NCBI GenBank assembly: GCA_001871015.1 | Contig: MNUO01000051.1 | Span: 1-10,088, forward strand | DNA from: Candidatus Desantisbacteria bacterium CG1_02_38_46 | GTDB lineage: Bacteria > Desantisbacteria > UBA1551 > UBA1559 | DNA: 10,088 bases | Direction: 5' to 3' | Shown here: one piece after another, positions 1 to 6,867 of the stretch | Numbering within the stretch: the first letter of the stretch is position 1 | Layout: each line of letters starts with the position of its first letter | Notes under the pieces: model-generated | Told to the model about the DNA's origin: nothing | What the model saw: only the letters and a program-made list of their open reading frames with translations | Databases searched by the model: none | Translations under genes and position numbers: made by a program

Positions 1-78
1 GTTACATATCAGGACTAAAGCCCTGAGTTACATATCAGGACTAAAGCCCTGAGTTACATATCAGGGCTAAAGTCCTGA
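1..78. repeat. Three tandem 26-bp hairpin-forming repeats
   Basis: Three head-to-tail 26-base units lie at 1-26, 27-52 and 53-78. Each is an 8-base linker (gttacata) followed by an 18-base imperfect palindrome. Units 1 and 2 are identical and carry TCAGGACTAAAGCCCTGA. Unit 3 carries TCAGGGCTAAAGTCCTGA. Each folds as a 7-bp stem with a TAAA loop. Units 1 and 2 have one A/C mismatch and unit 3 has a G/T wobble at the same pair, so both look like single-step derivatives of a perfect palindrome. The array touches base 1 and may continue to the left. It resembles REP-like intergenic repeats; no encoded product is seen. Confidence 0.85.
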
Positions 79-92
79 GTTACGTAACTCAG
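75..92. repeat. 18-bp perfect palindrome between two hairpins
   Basis: The sequence ctgagttacgtaactcag is its own reverse complement. It is formed where the end of the third repeat unit meets a variant fourth unit. Its left arm uses bases of the 61-78 hairpin and its right arm uses bases of the 89-106 hairpin, so the structures exclude one another if formed in RNA. It could equally be a protein-binding dyad or a by-product of the repeat arrangement. Confidence 0.6.
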
Positions 93-114
93 ACCTTCAG
101 GTCTGATTTTTCTT
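89..114 (+). terminator. Terminator-like hairpin with T-run just before the cyclase gene
   Basis: A perfect 7-bp stem (tcagacc at 89-95, ggtctga at 100-106) with a 4-base ttca loop is followed directly by TTTTTCTT at 107-114. This is the shape of a Rho-independent terminator, though the stem is short and only moderately GC-rich. It shares the TCAG...CTGA ends of the preceding repeats, so it may be a divergent fourth repeat unit. It ends 3 bases before the ATG at 118, so it could end an upstream transcript or act as a leader hairpin for the cyclase gene. Confidence 0.45.
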
Positions 115-117
115 GAT

Positions 118-2028
118 ATGAAAATGAAAAAACATCTAAAATTCACCCTGTATTTAAGTATCATTGTAATTGTTATTATGGTTGGGGTTTCATTGTTAGA
201 TTTGTTTCAGATTGTTCGAATGAAATCTCTGGATTTTTATTTTCATTCAAGAGGAGAAACAAATCCAAGCACAGATATCATTATTGTTGCAATAGATGAC
301 ATGAGTCTGAAAGAGATTGGTGTATGGCCCTGGCCCAGGAGATATCATGCTCAACTCATCGATTTTTTAAAAAAAGCAGGTGTAAAAGTCATAGGTTTCG
401 ATGTCGTATTTTCAGATAATGCACCGCTTCCTCAAGACGACCAGGCTCTCATGCTCGCTACTAAAAACGCAGGAAATGTATATTATGCAATGTATTTTTC
501 ACCACAGAGAAGAAAAAGAGCACAGACGAAAAAGGTTTCTATTATTGTCACCACTGAAAAAGAAAGAGAGATAGAGGAGTTACTGCCTGCTTTTTCTCTT
601 TTTTCACGAGGGGCTGCTCACTTATCCATGGGCGAAGCTGAAGAAGCAACGATTCCCATACCTGGATTGGTACGTGTGGCAAGAGGGCTGGGCAATATAA
701 ATTATGAACCTGAAAAGGATGGAGTAATCCGTTATGGTCAGCTCGCTGTTAATTACAAGGGGAAATTCTATCCTTCTTTGAGCTTGTGTTTAGCAGGGGG
801 ATACCTGGATATATCTCAAAATAATATTAAAATTGGCAAGGATATAGACATGGTTGACAGGAAAATACCTATAAATGCCCAGGGTAAAATTCTTGTCAAT
901 TATACAGGTGGGTTTGAAAGATTCAGGATAATTCCATACTACCGTGTTTTAACCGGTGAAATACCAGCAAGTGAATTCAAGAATAAGATAGTCCTGGTAG
1001 GTTCTACTGCTGTTGGTGTATATGATCTGCGTGTTACACCTTTCTCTGAAAATTTTCCGGGCGTGGGAGTGCATGCCAATATTGTCAACAGTATTTTAAA
1101 TAAAAAGTTTATCATTCCAGTCCCTGAAATATTCGGTTTGGTTATTATTGTCATTTCAGGGTTGCTGCTTGGATTTTATCTCCCGAAACTACCCCCACAT
1201 GTTTACCCGCTGTTTAATGCTATTTTTACAGTTGCAGCGCTGCTGATATTAGTAACGGCGGGTATATTTTTATTCGGGCAAGGATACTATTTAGATTTTG
1301 TCTATCCTGGCGGGACAATAGTTTTCTGTTATTTGTCAATTTCTCTTTATCGTTTTGTTTCAGAGGAAAGGGAGAAAAGGGAAGTAAAAAATGCTTTTGG
1401 ACGTTACGTGAACCCTGATGTTGTGAATGAACTTTTAAACGATCCAGGCAAACTTTCTTTAGGTGGCGATAAAAAAATGCTTACAATCCTTTTTTCAGAC
1501 GTGCGGGGTTTTACGACCATTTCTGAAAATCTTCAGCCAGAAGAAGTGGTTAACCTGCTCAACGAATATTTTACACAGATGTCAGAAATTATTCTTAAAT
1601 ATGAAGGAACTCTTGATAAATTTATAGGAGATGCAATCATGGCATTTTTTGGAGCACCTATTGCGCATACTGACGATGCCCCGCGCGCTGTTAAAGTTGC
1701 ATGGGAAATGCAGCAGAAAATAAAAGAAATTAACAAGCGCCATGCCGGTGAAGTTCGTGGTCAATTTAAAATGGGTATAGGAATAAACACTGGCAATGTG
1801 GTTGTGGGAAATATCGGCTCGCACAGGAGGATGGACTACACTGCTATTGGAGATGATGTAAATTTAGCGCAGAGATTGGAAGATATGGCAGAGGGAGGGA
1901 AAATCCTTATAACCGAGAGCACATATAATCTGGTTAAAGATATTGTCCAAGTGAATAAACTTGAACCTGTCCAGGTTAAGGGAAGAGCAGGGGCGGTTCA
2001 AATATACGAAGTAACAGGAGTTAAGTAA
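118..2028 (+). CDS. CHASE2-domain transmembrane adenylate cyclase (class III)
   Basis: A 636-residue receptor-type class III nucleotidyl cyclase predicted to make cAMP from ATP. One N-terminal membrane segment (about 9-29) precedes an extracytoplasmic CHASE2 sensor domain (about 35-330). Three membrane helices follow (about 336-355, 365-386, 394-413), then a short linker and the cytoplasmic cyclase domain (about 450-632). The catalytic set is complete: metal-binding D461 (FSDVRGFT) and D505 (FIGDAIMAFFG), purine-selecting K501 and T575 (DYTAIGDD), and transition-state N582 and R586 (VNLAQRLE). The K/T pair indicates adenylate rather than guanylate cyclase. The domain order and length are normal for CHASE2 cyclases. 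No Shine-Dalgarno sequence is visible before the ATG at 118 or the in-frame ATG at 124, and a hairpin array lies immediately upstream, so the exact start and the promoter are uncertain. The stop overlaps the next start by one base. The CHASE2 ligand is unknown. Confidence 0.93.
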   Translation: MKMKKHLKFTLYLSIIVIVIMVGVSLLDLFQIVRMKSLDFYFHSRGETNPSTDIIIVAIDDMSLKEIGVWPWPRRYHAQLIDFLKKAGVKVIGFDVVFSDNAPLPQDDQALMLATKNAGNVYYAMYFSPQRRKRAQTKKVSIIVTTEKEREIEELLPAFSLFSRGAAHLSMGEAEEATIPIPGLVRVARGLGNINYEPEKDGVIRYGQLAVNYKGKFYPSLSLCLAGGYLDISQNNIKIGKDIDMVDRKIPINAQGKILVNYTGGFERFRIIPYYRVLTGEIPASEFKNKIVLVGSTAVGVYDLRVTPFSENFPGVGVHANIVNSILNKKFIIPVPEIFGLVIIVISGLLLGFYLPKLPPHVYPLFNAIFTVAALLILVTAGIFLFGQGYYLDFVYPGGTIVFCYLSISLYRFVSEEREKREVKNAFGRYVNPDVVNELLNDPGKLSLGGDKKMLTILFSDVRGFTTISENLQPEEVVNLLNEYFTQMSEIILKYEGTLDKFIGDAIMAFFGAPIAHTDDAPRAVKVAWEMQQKIKEINKRHAGEVRGQFKMGIGINTGNVVVGNIGSHRRMDYTAIGDDVNLAQRLEDMAEGGKILITESTYNLVKDIVQVNKLEPVQVKGRAGAVQIYEVTGVK

Positions 2029-3344
2029 TGTCACCTTTTGCTTACCTTTTGTCTACCCTGTTGGGAATTGTAGTTACTGTTTCATTGGTGTTAGTGCAAA
2101 TGGCGGCAAATAGATACCTCCCACAGATAATAGATTTATTCTTTAACTGGAAAGTTTACCTTGTACCTTTCTGTACTTTTATTTTTTCAATAGTGTATAT
2201 AAATGTTTCACATCAAATTTCTTTCATCCATTTGCCAAATTTAGATATATTTCTTTTCTTTCTGTCTATTGGACTGCTGGTACCGTACTTTTATCTTTTG
2301 TTTGATTTTTTAAAACCGGCAAACATAATTAAACGAATATCCAATGATGCCATTAAATTTCTGAATCAGGGCAGAAGAAAAAAGATGGAGGAGATGATTG
2401 CAAATATAGGACGAATGGGCAAAAGTTCAATTCAGTATATGATAAGCGAAATTCCGATTGTTGCAATTAATTCAGAAAGAAATATTATGTGCAGGCACCT
2501 GTTATTAAAAAATGAATTATCAGAAGAATGGTTCAATGTTGACGAAGAAGACTTCCCTGGTACACCGCCCCAGGCAATCGCTGAAATAAAGAAAAACAAG
2601 ACATGGCTTGAAATGAAAATATTTCATGACTTCGTGACTATGTTCACTTTTATTTTAAATAGCTCTTATAAACTACGGGATGTTATTACCAGTATTCTTA
2701 TTAATGTAAGAATTCTTGGAGAAAAAGCGCAAGAAGTTGACGATAGACCAACGCTTAATCTTTCATTAAAGTTTTTCAATACATTCTGCAGGCTCGCTCT
2801 GAATTCCAGGGATAGGGCAATTATATATAATATTTTTTATCAGTACCGTCTTCTTGCTGAAACACTTTTCAAGAATTATGAAGGAACGAGCCTTAGAATC
2901 GCATCTTTTATTAAGTACTATGGAGTAACTGCAGAAGATGCAGGTGTTCCTTATATTTTGGAAACAGGTATTTATGATCTTATGATGTTGAACTGTGTCA
3001 CTTCTGAGAAAAAAACTGGAATGAGAAACGCCCTCTTAGATGAATTTTTATCCCTCGGTATATTATACAAGAAAAGGAAAAATGAAAGAATTTTAAGAGA
3101 TTTCAGGAAGAGATGTTTAATGTTAGGTGGATTTTATCTACTAAAGGGTGATACCGTGTTTGCTCTTAGAATTACCGAGGTTTTAAAAGAAATGCCAATG
3201 GAAGTTATTAAAGAAATTGAAAGGGAATTACTCGAAGTTAAAGACCAGGATTTCTGGGAGATTACTGACAGGATTATAAATTTTGATTATGTGGATGCAG
3301 AGCACAAAGCAAAAATAAGGGAGTTTGTGGATAAATTAAAGTAG
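2028..3344 (+). CDS. DUF2254-like membrane protein of unknown function
   Basis: A 438-residue protein with three membrane segments (about 7-27, 43-60, 73-95) and a long, mostly helical, charged soluble part (about 100-438). The stretch QMAANRYLPQIIDLFF (24-39), the following membrane helix, and the third helix leading into NIIKRI (99-104) follow the pattern I remember for DUF2254 membrane proteins (LQLASSQFSPRLLRxFLRD ... ENVIARV). LALNSRDRAIIYN (256-268) may be a degenerate form of that family's ALSPGINDP-type motif. The usual leading membrane helices of DUF2254 are missing. The family assignment is by recall, not by a search. The start is well supported: AGGAG at 2016-2020 precedes an ATG that overlaps the cyclase stop (taATG), which implies translational coupling to the cyclase. 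The stop codon abuts a repeat-like sequence. No catalytic motif was recognised. An accessory or scaffold role for the cyclase is conceivable but untested. Confidence 0.8.
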   Translation: MSPFAYLLSTLLGIVVTVSLVLVQMAANRYLPQIIDLFFNWKVYLVPFCTFIFSIVYINVSHQISFIHLPNLDIFLFFLSIGLLVPYFYLLFDFLKPANIIKRISNDAIKFLNQGRRKKMEEMIANIGRMGKSSIQYMISEIPIVAINSERNIMCRHLLLKNELSEEWFNVDEEDFPGTPPQAIAEIKKNKTWLEMKIFHDFVTMFTFILNSSYKLRDVITSILINVRILGEKAQEVDDRPTLNLSLKFFNTFCRLALNSRDRAIIYNIFYQYRLLAETLFKNYEGTSLRIASFIKYYGVTAEDAGVPYILETGIYDLMMLNCVTSEKKTGMRNALLDEFLSLGILYKKRKNERILRDFRKRCLMLGGFYLLKGDTVFALRITEVLKEMPMEVIKEIERELLEVKDQDFWEITDRIINFDYVDAEHKAKIREFVDKLK

Positions 3345-3364
3345 TGTCTGTCCCTACTTTTCCG
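3344..3364. repeat. Repeat-like fragment abutting the stop codon
   Basis: The bases gtgtctgtccctacttttcc directly follow the stop of the preceding gene. Their reverse complement contains AGTAGGGACAGACAC, close to AATAGGGACAGCGAC found just after the dnaJ stop (8475-8488). I recall motifs of the GTGTCTGTCCC type as a dispersed repeat in environmental genomes, but I cannot search for copies. If read in frame from the GTG at 3344, this segment would encode a non-conserved leader (SVPTFPN) for the next gene. Confidence 0.4.
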
Positions 3365-3366
3365 AA

Positions 3367-3372
3367 CCGGAG
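3367..3372 (+). promoter_or_regulatory. Ribosome binding site selecting the ATG at 3377
   Basis: CCGGAG ends 4 bases before the ATG at 3377. That spacing is a little short but usable. The in-frame GTG at 3344 overlaps the previous stop and has no purine-rich motif before it, so this site favours the shorter form of the DUF3307-like protein. Confidence 0.5.
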
Positions 3373-3376
3373 ACAT

Positions 3377-4123
3377 ATGTTTTTATTCTACCGTCTGTTA
3401 TTAGCACATTTCATCGCGGATTTCCCACTTCAATTTACAAAATTATTTCGCCTTAAAACTGAAGGAATCAAAGGAACCATTCTTCATGGCAGTGTATTTG
3501 GAATTACGGCAGTTTTACTTTCCACGCACTTCCTTGTGTTTAAATGGATGGGCATTTTTCTTATATTCCTATGGATATTTCACATTTTTACGGATTGGTT
3601 AAAGATTAAACTCATAAATCACTACAAGAATGATAGTCTTGCTTTATTTCTATTAGACCAGATGCTCCATATTGCGGCAATTGGAGTGGTTATACTTTTT
3701 AATTTTCCATCAATTGAGCTTGCGAAATCCCGTACTTCAGTCGGGATTGCAATCGGGTCTTCGTTCATAAGCAGACTTTACTCAAATGACCTCTTCATTA
3801 TTTTTTGTATTTTTTATATTCTTGCCACATTTACCGCTACTGTACTTATTTATTATTTAAAAAAAACATATGCCCATTCAAATGTTTCCTTTCCAGTAAA
3901 GGGGAAATATTATGATATAATGGAGAGGGCACTGATTACCACCCTGGTTATGCTGCCTGGATATTTCTATTTCCTGGTGGGCTTAGTTATCGGAATAAAA
4001 TGGAGCATTTGCCGGGAGAAAAATTTTGGGGAAGGTGATTATGATTTTTCCCGTTTTAACTTAATTGCAAGTTCTTCTATTGCCATATTGGTTGGCGTAA
4101 TTTTGCGATGGATAATTTCATAG
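3377..4123 (+). CDS. DUF3307-like integral membrane protein
   Basis: A 248-residue multi-pass membrane protein when started at the ATG at 3377. A GTG at 3344 would add 11 residues that come from a repeat-like segment and lack family character. Three short polar motifs inside hydrophobic stretches stand out: AHFIADFPLQ near the N-terminus (H11, D15, Q19), HIFTDWLK (H69, D73) and LLDQMLH (D94, Q95, H98). This H-x3-D / H-x3-D-W / D-Q-x2-H arrangement is what I recall for DUF3307, a family of unknown function. About six membrane segments can be drawn, with a more polar connection around residues 165-185. The family is usually short, and the extra C-terminal half here is not something I can assign. 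The regularly placed His/Asp residues could bind a metal, but that is inference. The next gene starts 9 bases after the stop. Confidence 0.78.
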   Translation: MFLFYRLLLAHFIADFPLQFTKLFRLKTEGIKGTILHGSVFGITAVLLSTHFLVFKWMGIFLIFLWIFHIFTDWLKIKLINHYKNDSLALFLLDQMLHIAAIGVVILFNFPSIELAKSRTSVGIAIGSSFISRLYSNDLFIIFCIFYILATFTATVLIYYLKKTYAHSNVSFPVKGKYYDIMERALITTLVMLPGYFYFLVGLVIGIKWSICREKNFGEGDYDFSRFNLIASSSIAILVGVILRWIIS

Positions 4124-4132
4124 AGATGAACT

Positions 4133-5833
4133 ATGGCTAAAGAAAAAGAGGTTCAACTTTTATCCGCTGCCCTCAAGAAAGCGCATCGGGAACTGAAGGC
4201 TTTTAAATGGCTTGCAAAGGCGTGCGGTTCATATACAGACCTCAACAATTTATTAGATAAGTTTATGAATTTAATAACAAAGATAATGAGAGTTGAAGGT
4301 GGCTCTCTCCTCTTGCTCCAGGACAATAAACTATATTTTAAAGTAGCAAAAGGAGAGAAAGCACATAAATTAAAAGAAATTGTTCTTGAGCCCGGCGAAG
4401 GGATTGTAGGATATGCAGCAAAAACAGGTTCACCAATACTTGTTAACGATGTGAAAAATGATCCTGTATGGACGCCAAGGATTGATGAAATTACTGGTTT
4501 TAAGACAAAATCGGTGTTAGCAGTTCCACTCAAAGTTAAAGAGAAAATTATTGGAGCAGTAGAGGTTGTTAATCCAATAGGTGCACAATTTACAACGCAG
4601 GACCTCGATATGCTCACAAGTCTTTCTTCGCAGGTAGCAATGGGGATTGAAAATGTGAGATTGCTTGGCGAAGCCAGTGAGAGGTTTTCTGAAATTAATG
4701 CTCTTTTTGATGTAAGCCGGATTATCACATCAAGTCTCGCGCAGGAGACACTACTTACCTCAATTATGAAATCTGCAACCAGGATGCTCGAGGTTGAGGC
4801 AATCTCGCTTCTTTTGATTGATGAGGCCACAAATGAATTGGTTTTCAGGGTGGTCCTCGGGGAAAAGTCCAGCGAGATAAAGGAATTTAGAATTCCAATA
4901 AATGAATCGAGCATAGCCGGCTGGGTGGCAAAAAATGGTAAACCATTGATTGTCAACGATGTGGCAAAGGACTTAAGGTTTAATTCCCGGTATAGCAAGA
5001 AAATTGAATTTAAAACTAAGTCCATCCTCTGTGTACCTTTAAAGATTGGAGAGAGGATTATAGGAGTGGCAGAGGCAATAAATAAATTAGGCGATGCTTC
5101 ATTTACTGTTGCAGACGAAGGATTATTTTCTACTGTCGCAAATCAAATTGCAATGGCAACCGAGAATACAAAATTGAATCAGGATTTACGAGACCTTTTT
5201 TTCTCTACTGTACGCTCCCTTGTTACAGCAATTGAAGCTAAAGATCCATATACGAAAGGTCATTCTGAACGTGTCACAGATTACACTTTATTCCTTGCAC
5301 GTGCCCTGAATTTGCAGGAGGAAGAAATTGAAATTTTGCACCTCGCAGGATTATTGCACGATATAGGTAAAATCGGAGTGATGGAGGGAGTGCTTGGCAA
5401 AAAGGAAAAACTTACAGAAGAGGACTGGAAAGCTATCAAACAACATCCTGTGACGGGCGCAAAGATACTGGAACCAGTCAAGCCGATGGCAAGGATTATT
5501 CCGTACATTCTTCATCATCATGAGCGATACGATGGAAAAGGCTATCCTGATGGGCTTAAAGGAGAAGATATTCCATTTTATTCAAGGATGATAGCTATAG
5601 GAGATACTTTTGATGCAATGACATCTGACCGTCCTTATCGAAAAGGACTTCCTGTTTATGTAGCACTTGATGAGATTAAGAAAAATACTGGCATTCAATT
5701 TGACCCTCGTTTAGCGGAAATTTTCGTAAAGGAATATAAAAAGAAAATGAGTTCCCATCCTATCCCATCCCCCACCATGCCCGAGGCAGGTTGCCTTGGA
5801 CGACAAGTGGGGGAGGGAAGTAGAGAGAGGTAG
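4133..5833 (+). CDS. GAF-GAF-HD-GYP cyclic-di-GMP phosphodiesterase
   Basis: A 566-residue soluble signalling protein expected to hydrolyse c-di-GMP in response to ligands or redox state sensed by two GAF domains. A short helical N-terminus (1-30) precedes GAF1 (about 33-178), GAF2 (about 190-348) and the HD-GYP domain (about 355-535). The metal-binding set is visible: H377 (HSERV), H409-D410 (LHDIGKIG), H438 (KQHP), H462/H463 and D491. The signature HHHERYDGKGYPDGL lies at 461-475 and is followed by DTFDAMTSDRPYR (491-503), so an active enzyme is likely. The GAF domains resemble each other (IL/LIVNDV...FKTKS.L.VPLK), which suggests internal duplication. Residues 540-566 (rich in P, G, S and R) do not belong to the domain and are encoded by an inverted-repeat element. 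The ribosome binding site is weak (AGAGA), and the gene begins 9 bases after the preceding stop, in line with coupled translation. Confidence 0.93.
   Translation: MAKEKEVQLLSAALKKAHRELKAFKWLAKACGSYTDLNNLLDKFMNLITKIMRVEGGSLLLLQDNKLYFKVAKGEKAHKLKEIVLEPGEGIVGYAAKTGSPILVNDVKNDPVWTPRIDEITGFKTKSVLAVPLKVKEKIIGAVEVVNPIGAQFTTQDLDMLTSLSSQVAMGIENVRLLGEASERFSEINALFDVSRIITSSLAQETLLTSIMKSATRMLEVEAISLLLIDEATNELVFRVVLGEKSSEIKEFRIPINESSIAGWVAKNGKPLIVNDVAKDLRFNSRYSKKIEFKTKSILCVPLKIGERIIGVAEAINKLGDASFTVADEGLFSTVANQIAMATENTKLNQDLRDLFFSTVRSLVTAIEAKDPYTKGHSERVTDYTLFLARALNLQEEEIEILHLAGLLHDIGKIGVMEGVLGKKEKLTEEDWKAIKQHPVTGAKILEPVKPMARIIPYILHHHERYDGKGYPDGLKGEDIPFYSRMIAIGDTFDAMTSDRPYRKGLPVYVALDEIKKNTGIQFDPRLAEIFVKEYKKKMSSHPIPSPTMPEAGCLGRQVGEGSRER
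5763..5818. repeat. Inverted-repeat element inside the 3' end of the HD-GYP gene
   Basis: The arms tccc-a-tcccccac (5763-5775) and gtggggga-ggga (5807-5818) pair over 12 bp with one bulged A. The interior contains a second small stem, AGGCA (5784-5788) with TGCCT (5792-5796). The segment is clearly more GC-rich than its surroundings. It encodes the non-conserved tail of the HD-GYP protein and ends just before the stop codon at 5831-5833. This has the look of a REP-type element that has become part of a reading frame. Confidence 0.55.
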
Positions 5834-5838
5834 GAGGT
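5831..5838 (+). promoter_or_regulatory. Strong Shine-Dalgarno overlapping the upstream stop codon
   Basis: TAGGAGGT includes a full AGGAGGT 6 bases before the ATG at 5845. Its first three bases are also the stop codon of the HD-GYP gene. It is the best ribosome binding site in the window and suggests that the ATPase is translated efficiently and independently. Confidence 0.8.
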
Positions 5839-5844
5839 TGTTAA

Positions 5845-6867
5845 ATGAGTTATGAATCATTTTATCGTTTAAGAGAATTACCATTCACAAGCACTGTGGA
5901 TATGCGTTTCTATTTTGAAACTGACCAGTGCAAAAATTCTATAGCCAGGCTTTCGCACGCAGTAGATGAGGGACTAGGATTGGCAGTAGTAATAGGGGAA
6001 ATGGGAATAGGAAAGACCACGCTTGCCAAGAAAATATTTGATACATTACAGACGCCTCGTTATGAAGCCGTGTTTCTCTCCATTATACATCGTTCAGTTA
6101 CAGCGAGCTGGCTATTGAAAAAGATTGCAATCCAACTTGAGGTTTCCTCTCTTCCTGACGAGAGTTTTCTCTTGGTTGACCGGATATATAATAAGTTATG
6201 CGAATTCAATGAGGAAGGAAAGAAGACAGTTATACTGGTGGATGAGGCAAACATGCTTCAGGCAAAGGATTTGCTTGAGGAATTCAGAGTACTTCTGAAT
6301 TTAGAGATGAACGGTAAGAAATTGGTAAATTTCTTCTTCTTTGGATTGCCAGAGTTGGATGATTACTTAAAATTAGATGAACATTTCCGTCAGCGCATCG
6401 GAGTCAGGATTGTGTTACATCCTATTGACATTGAGTCCGCAAGGGGATATATCGAATATCGACTCTCGGTGGCTGGAACTACACGCAAGATATTTACTGA
6501 CGGAGCAATTAAACTGACACACCAATACTCAAAGGGAATTCCGCGTCTTATCAATGCCATCTGCGATAATGCGCTTTTAGAGACTTACCTGAAAAAACAG
6601 GGGTTAATAGATGAAAATATAATTGAATGGGTTGCCGTGGAACTGGGATTGAAAGAGGAAAAAGAAGTCGTCCTGAAGGAGCGCAAGCCTTTTGGAGAAA
6701 TGTTGATTGAAGGAAAAATAATCACAGGAGAACAGCTTGAAAAAGGACTGTCATATCAGAAAGAAGAAAGTATAACATTAGGTCAGGCACTGGTAAAATT
6801 AGGTTTTGTTCCAAAGGATATAATGATTGAACAACTCAAAAAATATTACAAAACTCCATATCTATGA
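5845..6867 (+). CDS. ExeA/GspA-type AAA+ ATPase with C-terminal MshEN-like domain
   Basis: A 340-residue protein. The N-terminal part (MSYESFYRLRELPF...) and the ATPase core match the ExeA/GspA group of AAA+ ATPases, which help assemble envelope secretion machinery. Walker A is GEMGIGKTT (51-59, K57) and Walker B is VILVDEAN (129-136, D133, E134). A helical lid follows up to about residue 260. No membrane segment or peptidoglycan-binding domain is attached, unlike classical GspA/ExeA. The C-terminus (282-340) instead has the spacing of an MshEN (T2SSE N-terminal) domain: two 24-residue motifs at 282-305 (PFGEMLIEGK...Q) and 311-334 (TLGQALVKLG...) separated by 5 residues. The arginine that begins each motif in c-di-GMP-binding MshEN domains is replaced by P282 and T311, so nucleotide binding is doubtful. 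The start is fixed by a strong Shine-Dalgarno. The stop overlaps the grpE start (ATGA). No secretion genes are visible nearby. Confidence 0.88.
   Translation: MSYESFYRLRELPFTSTVDMRFYFETDQCKNSIARLSHAVDEGLGLAVVIGEMGIGKTTLAKKIFDTLQTPRYEAVFLSIIHRSVTASWLLKKIAIQLEVSSLPDESFLLVDRIYNKLCEFNEEGKKTVILVDEANMLQAKDLLEEFRVLLNLEMNGKKLVNFFFFGLPELDDYLKLDEHFRQRIGVRIVLHPIDIESARGYIEYRLSVAGTTRKIFTDGAIKLTHQYSKGIPRLINAICDNALLETYLKKQGLIDENIIEWVAVELGLKEEKEVVLKERKPFGEMLIEGKIITGEQLEKGLSYQKEESITLGQALVKLGFVPKDIMIEQLKKYYKTPYL

Noticed and set aside
1-106. CRISPR array
   Set aside because: The units are directly adjacent with a fixed 8-base linker and no unique spacers, and no cas gene is present.
4153-5025. A 290-codon open frame on the minus strand inside the HD-GYP gene
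   Set aside because: It lies wholly opposite two well-defined GAF domains, has no ribosome site or recognisable domain, and is Ser/Leu/Ile-rich as expected from the complement of the sense codons.
6800-6864. CIRCE or sigma-32 promoter in front of grpE
   Set aside because: The sequence upstream of grpE is coding, and I see no TTAGCACTC-N9-GAGTGCTAA-like palindrome or heat-shock promoter pattern.
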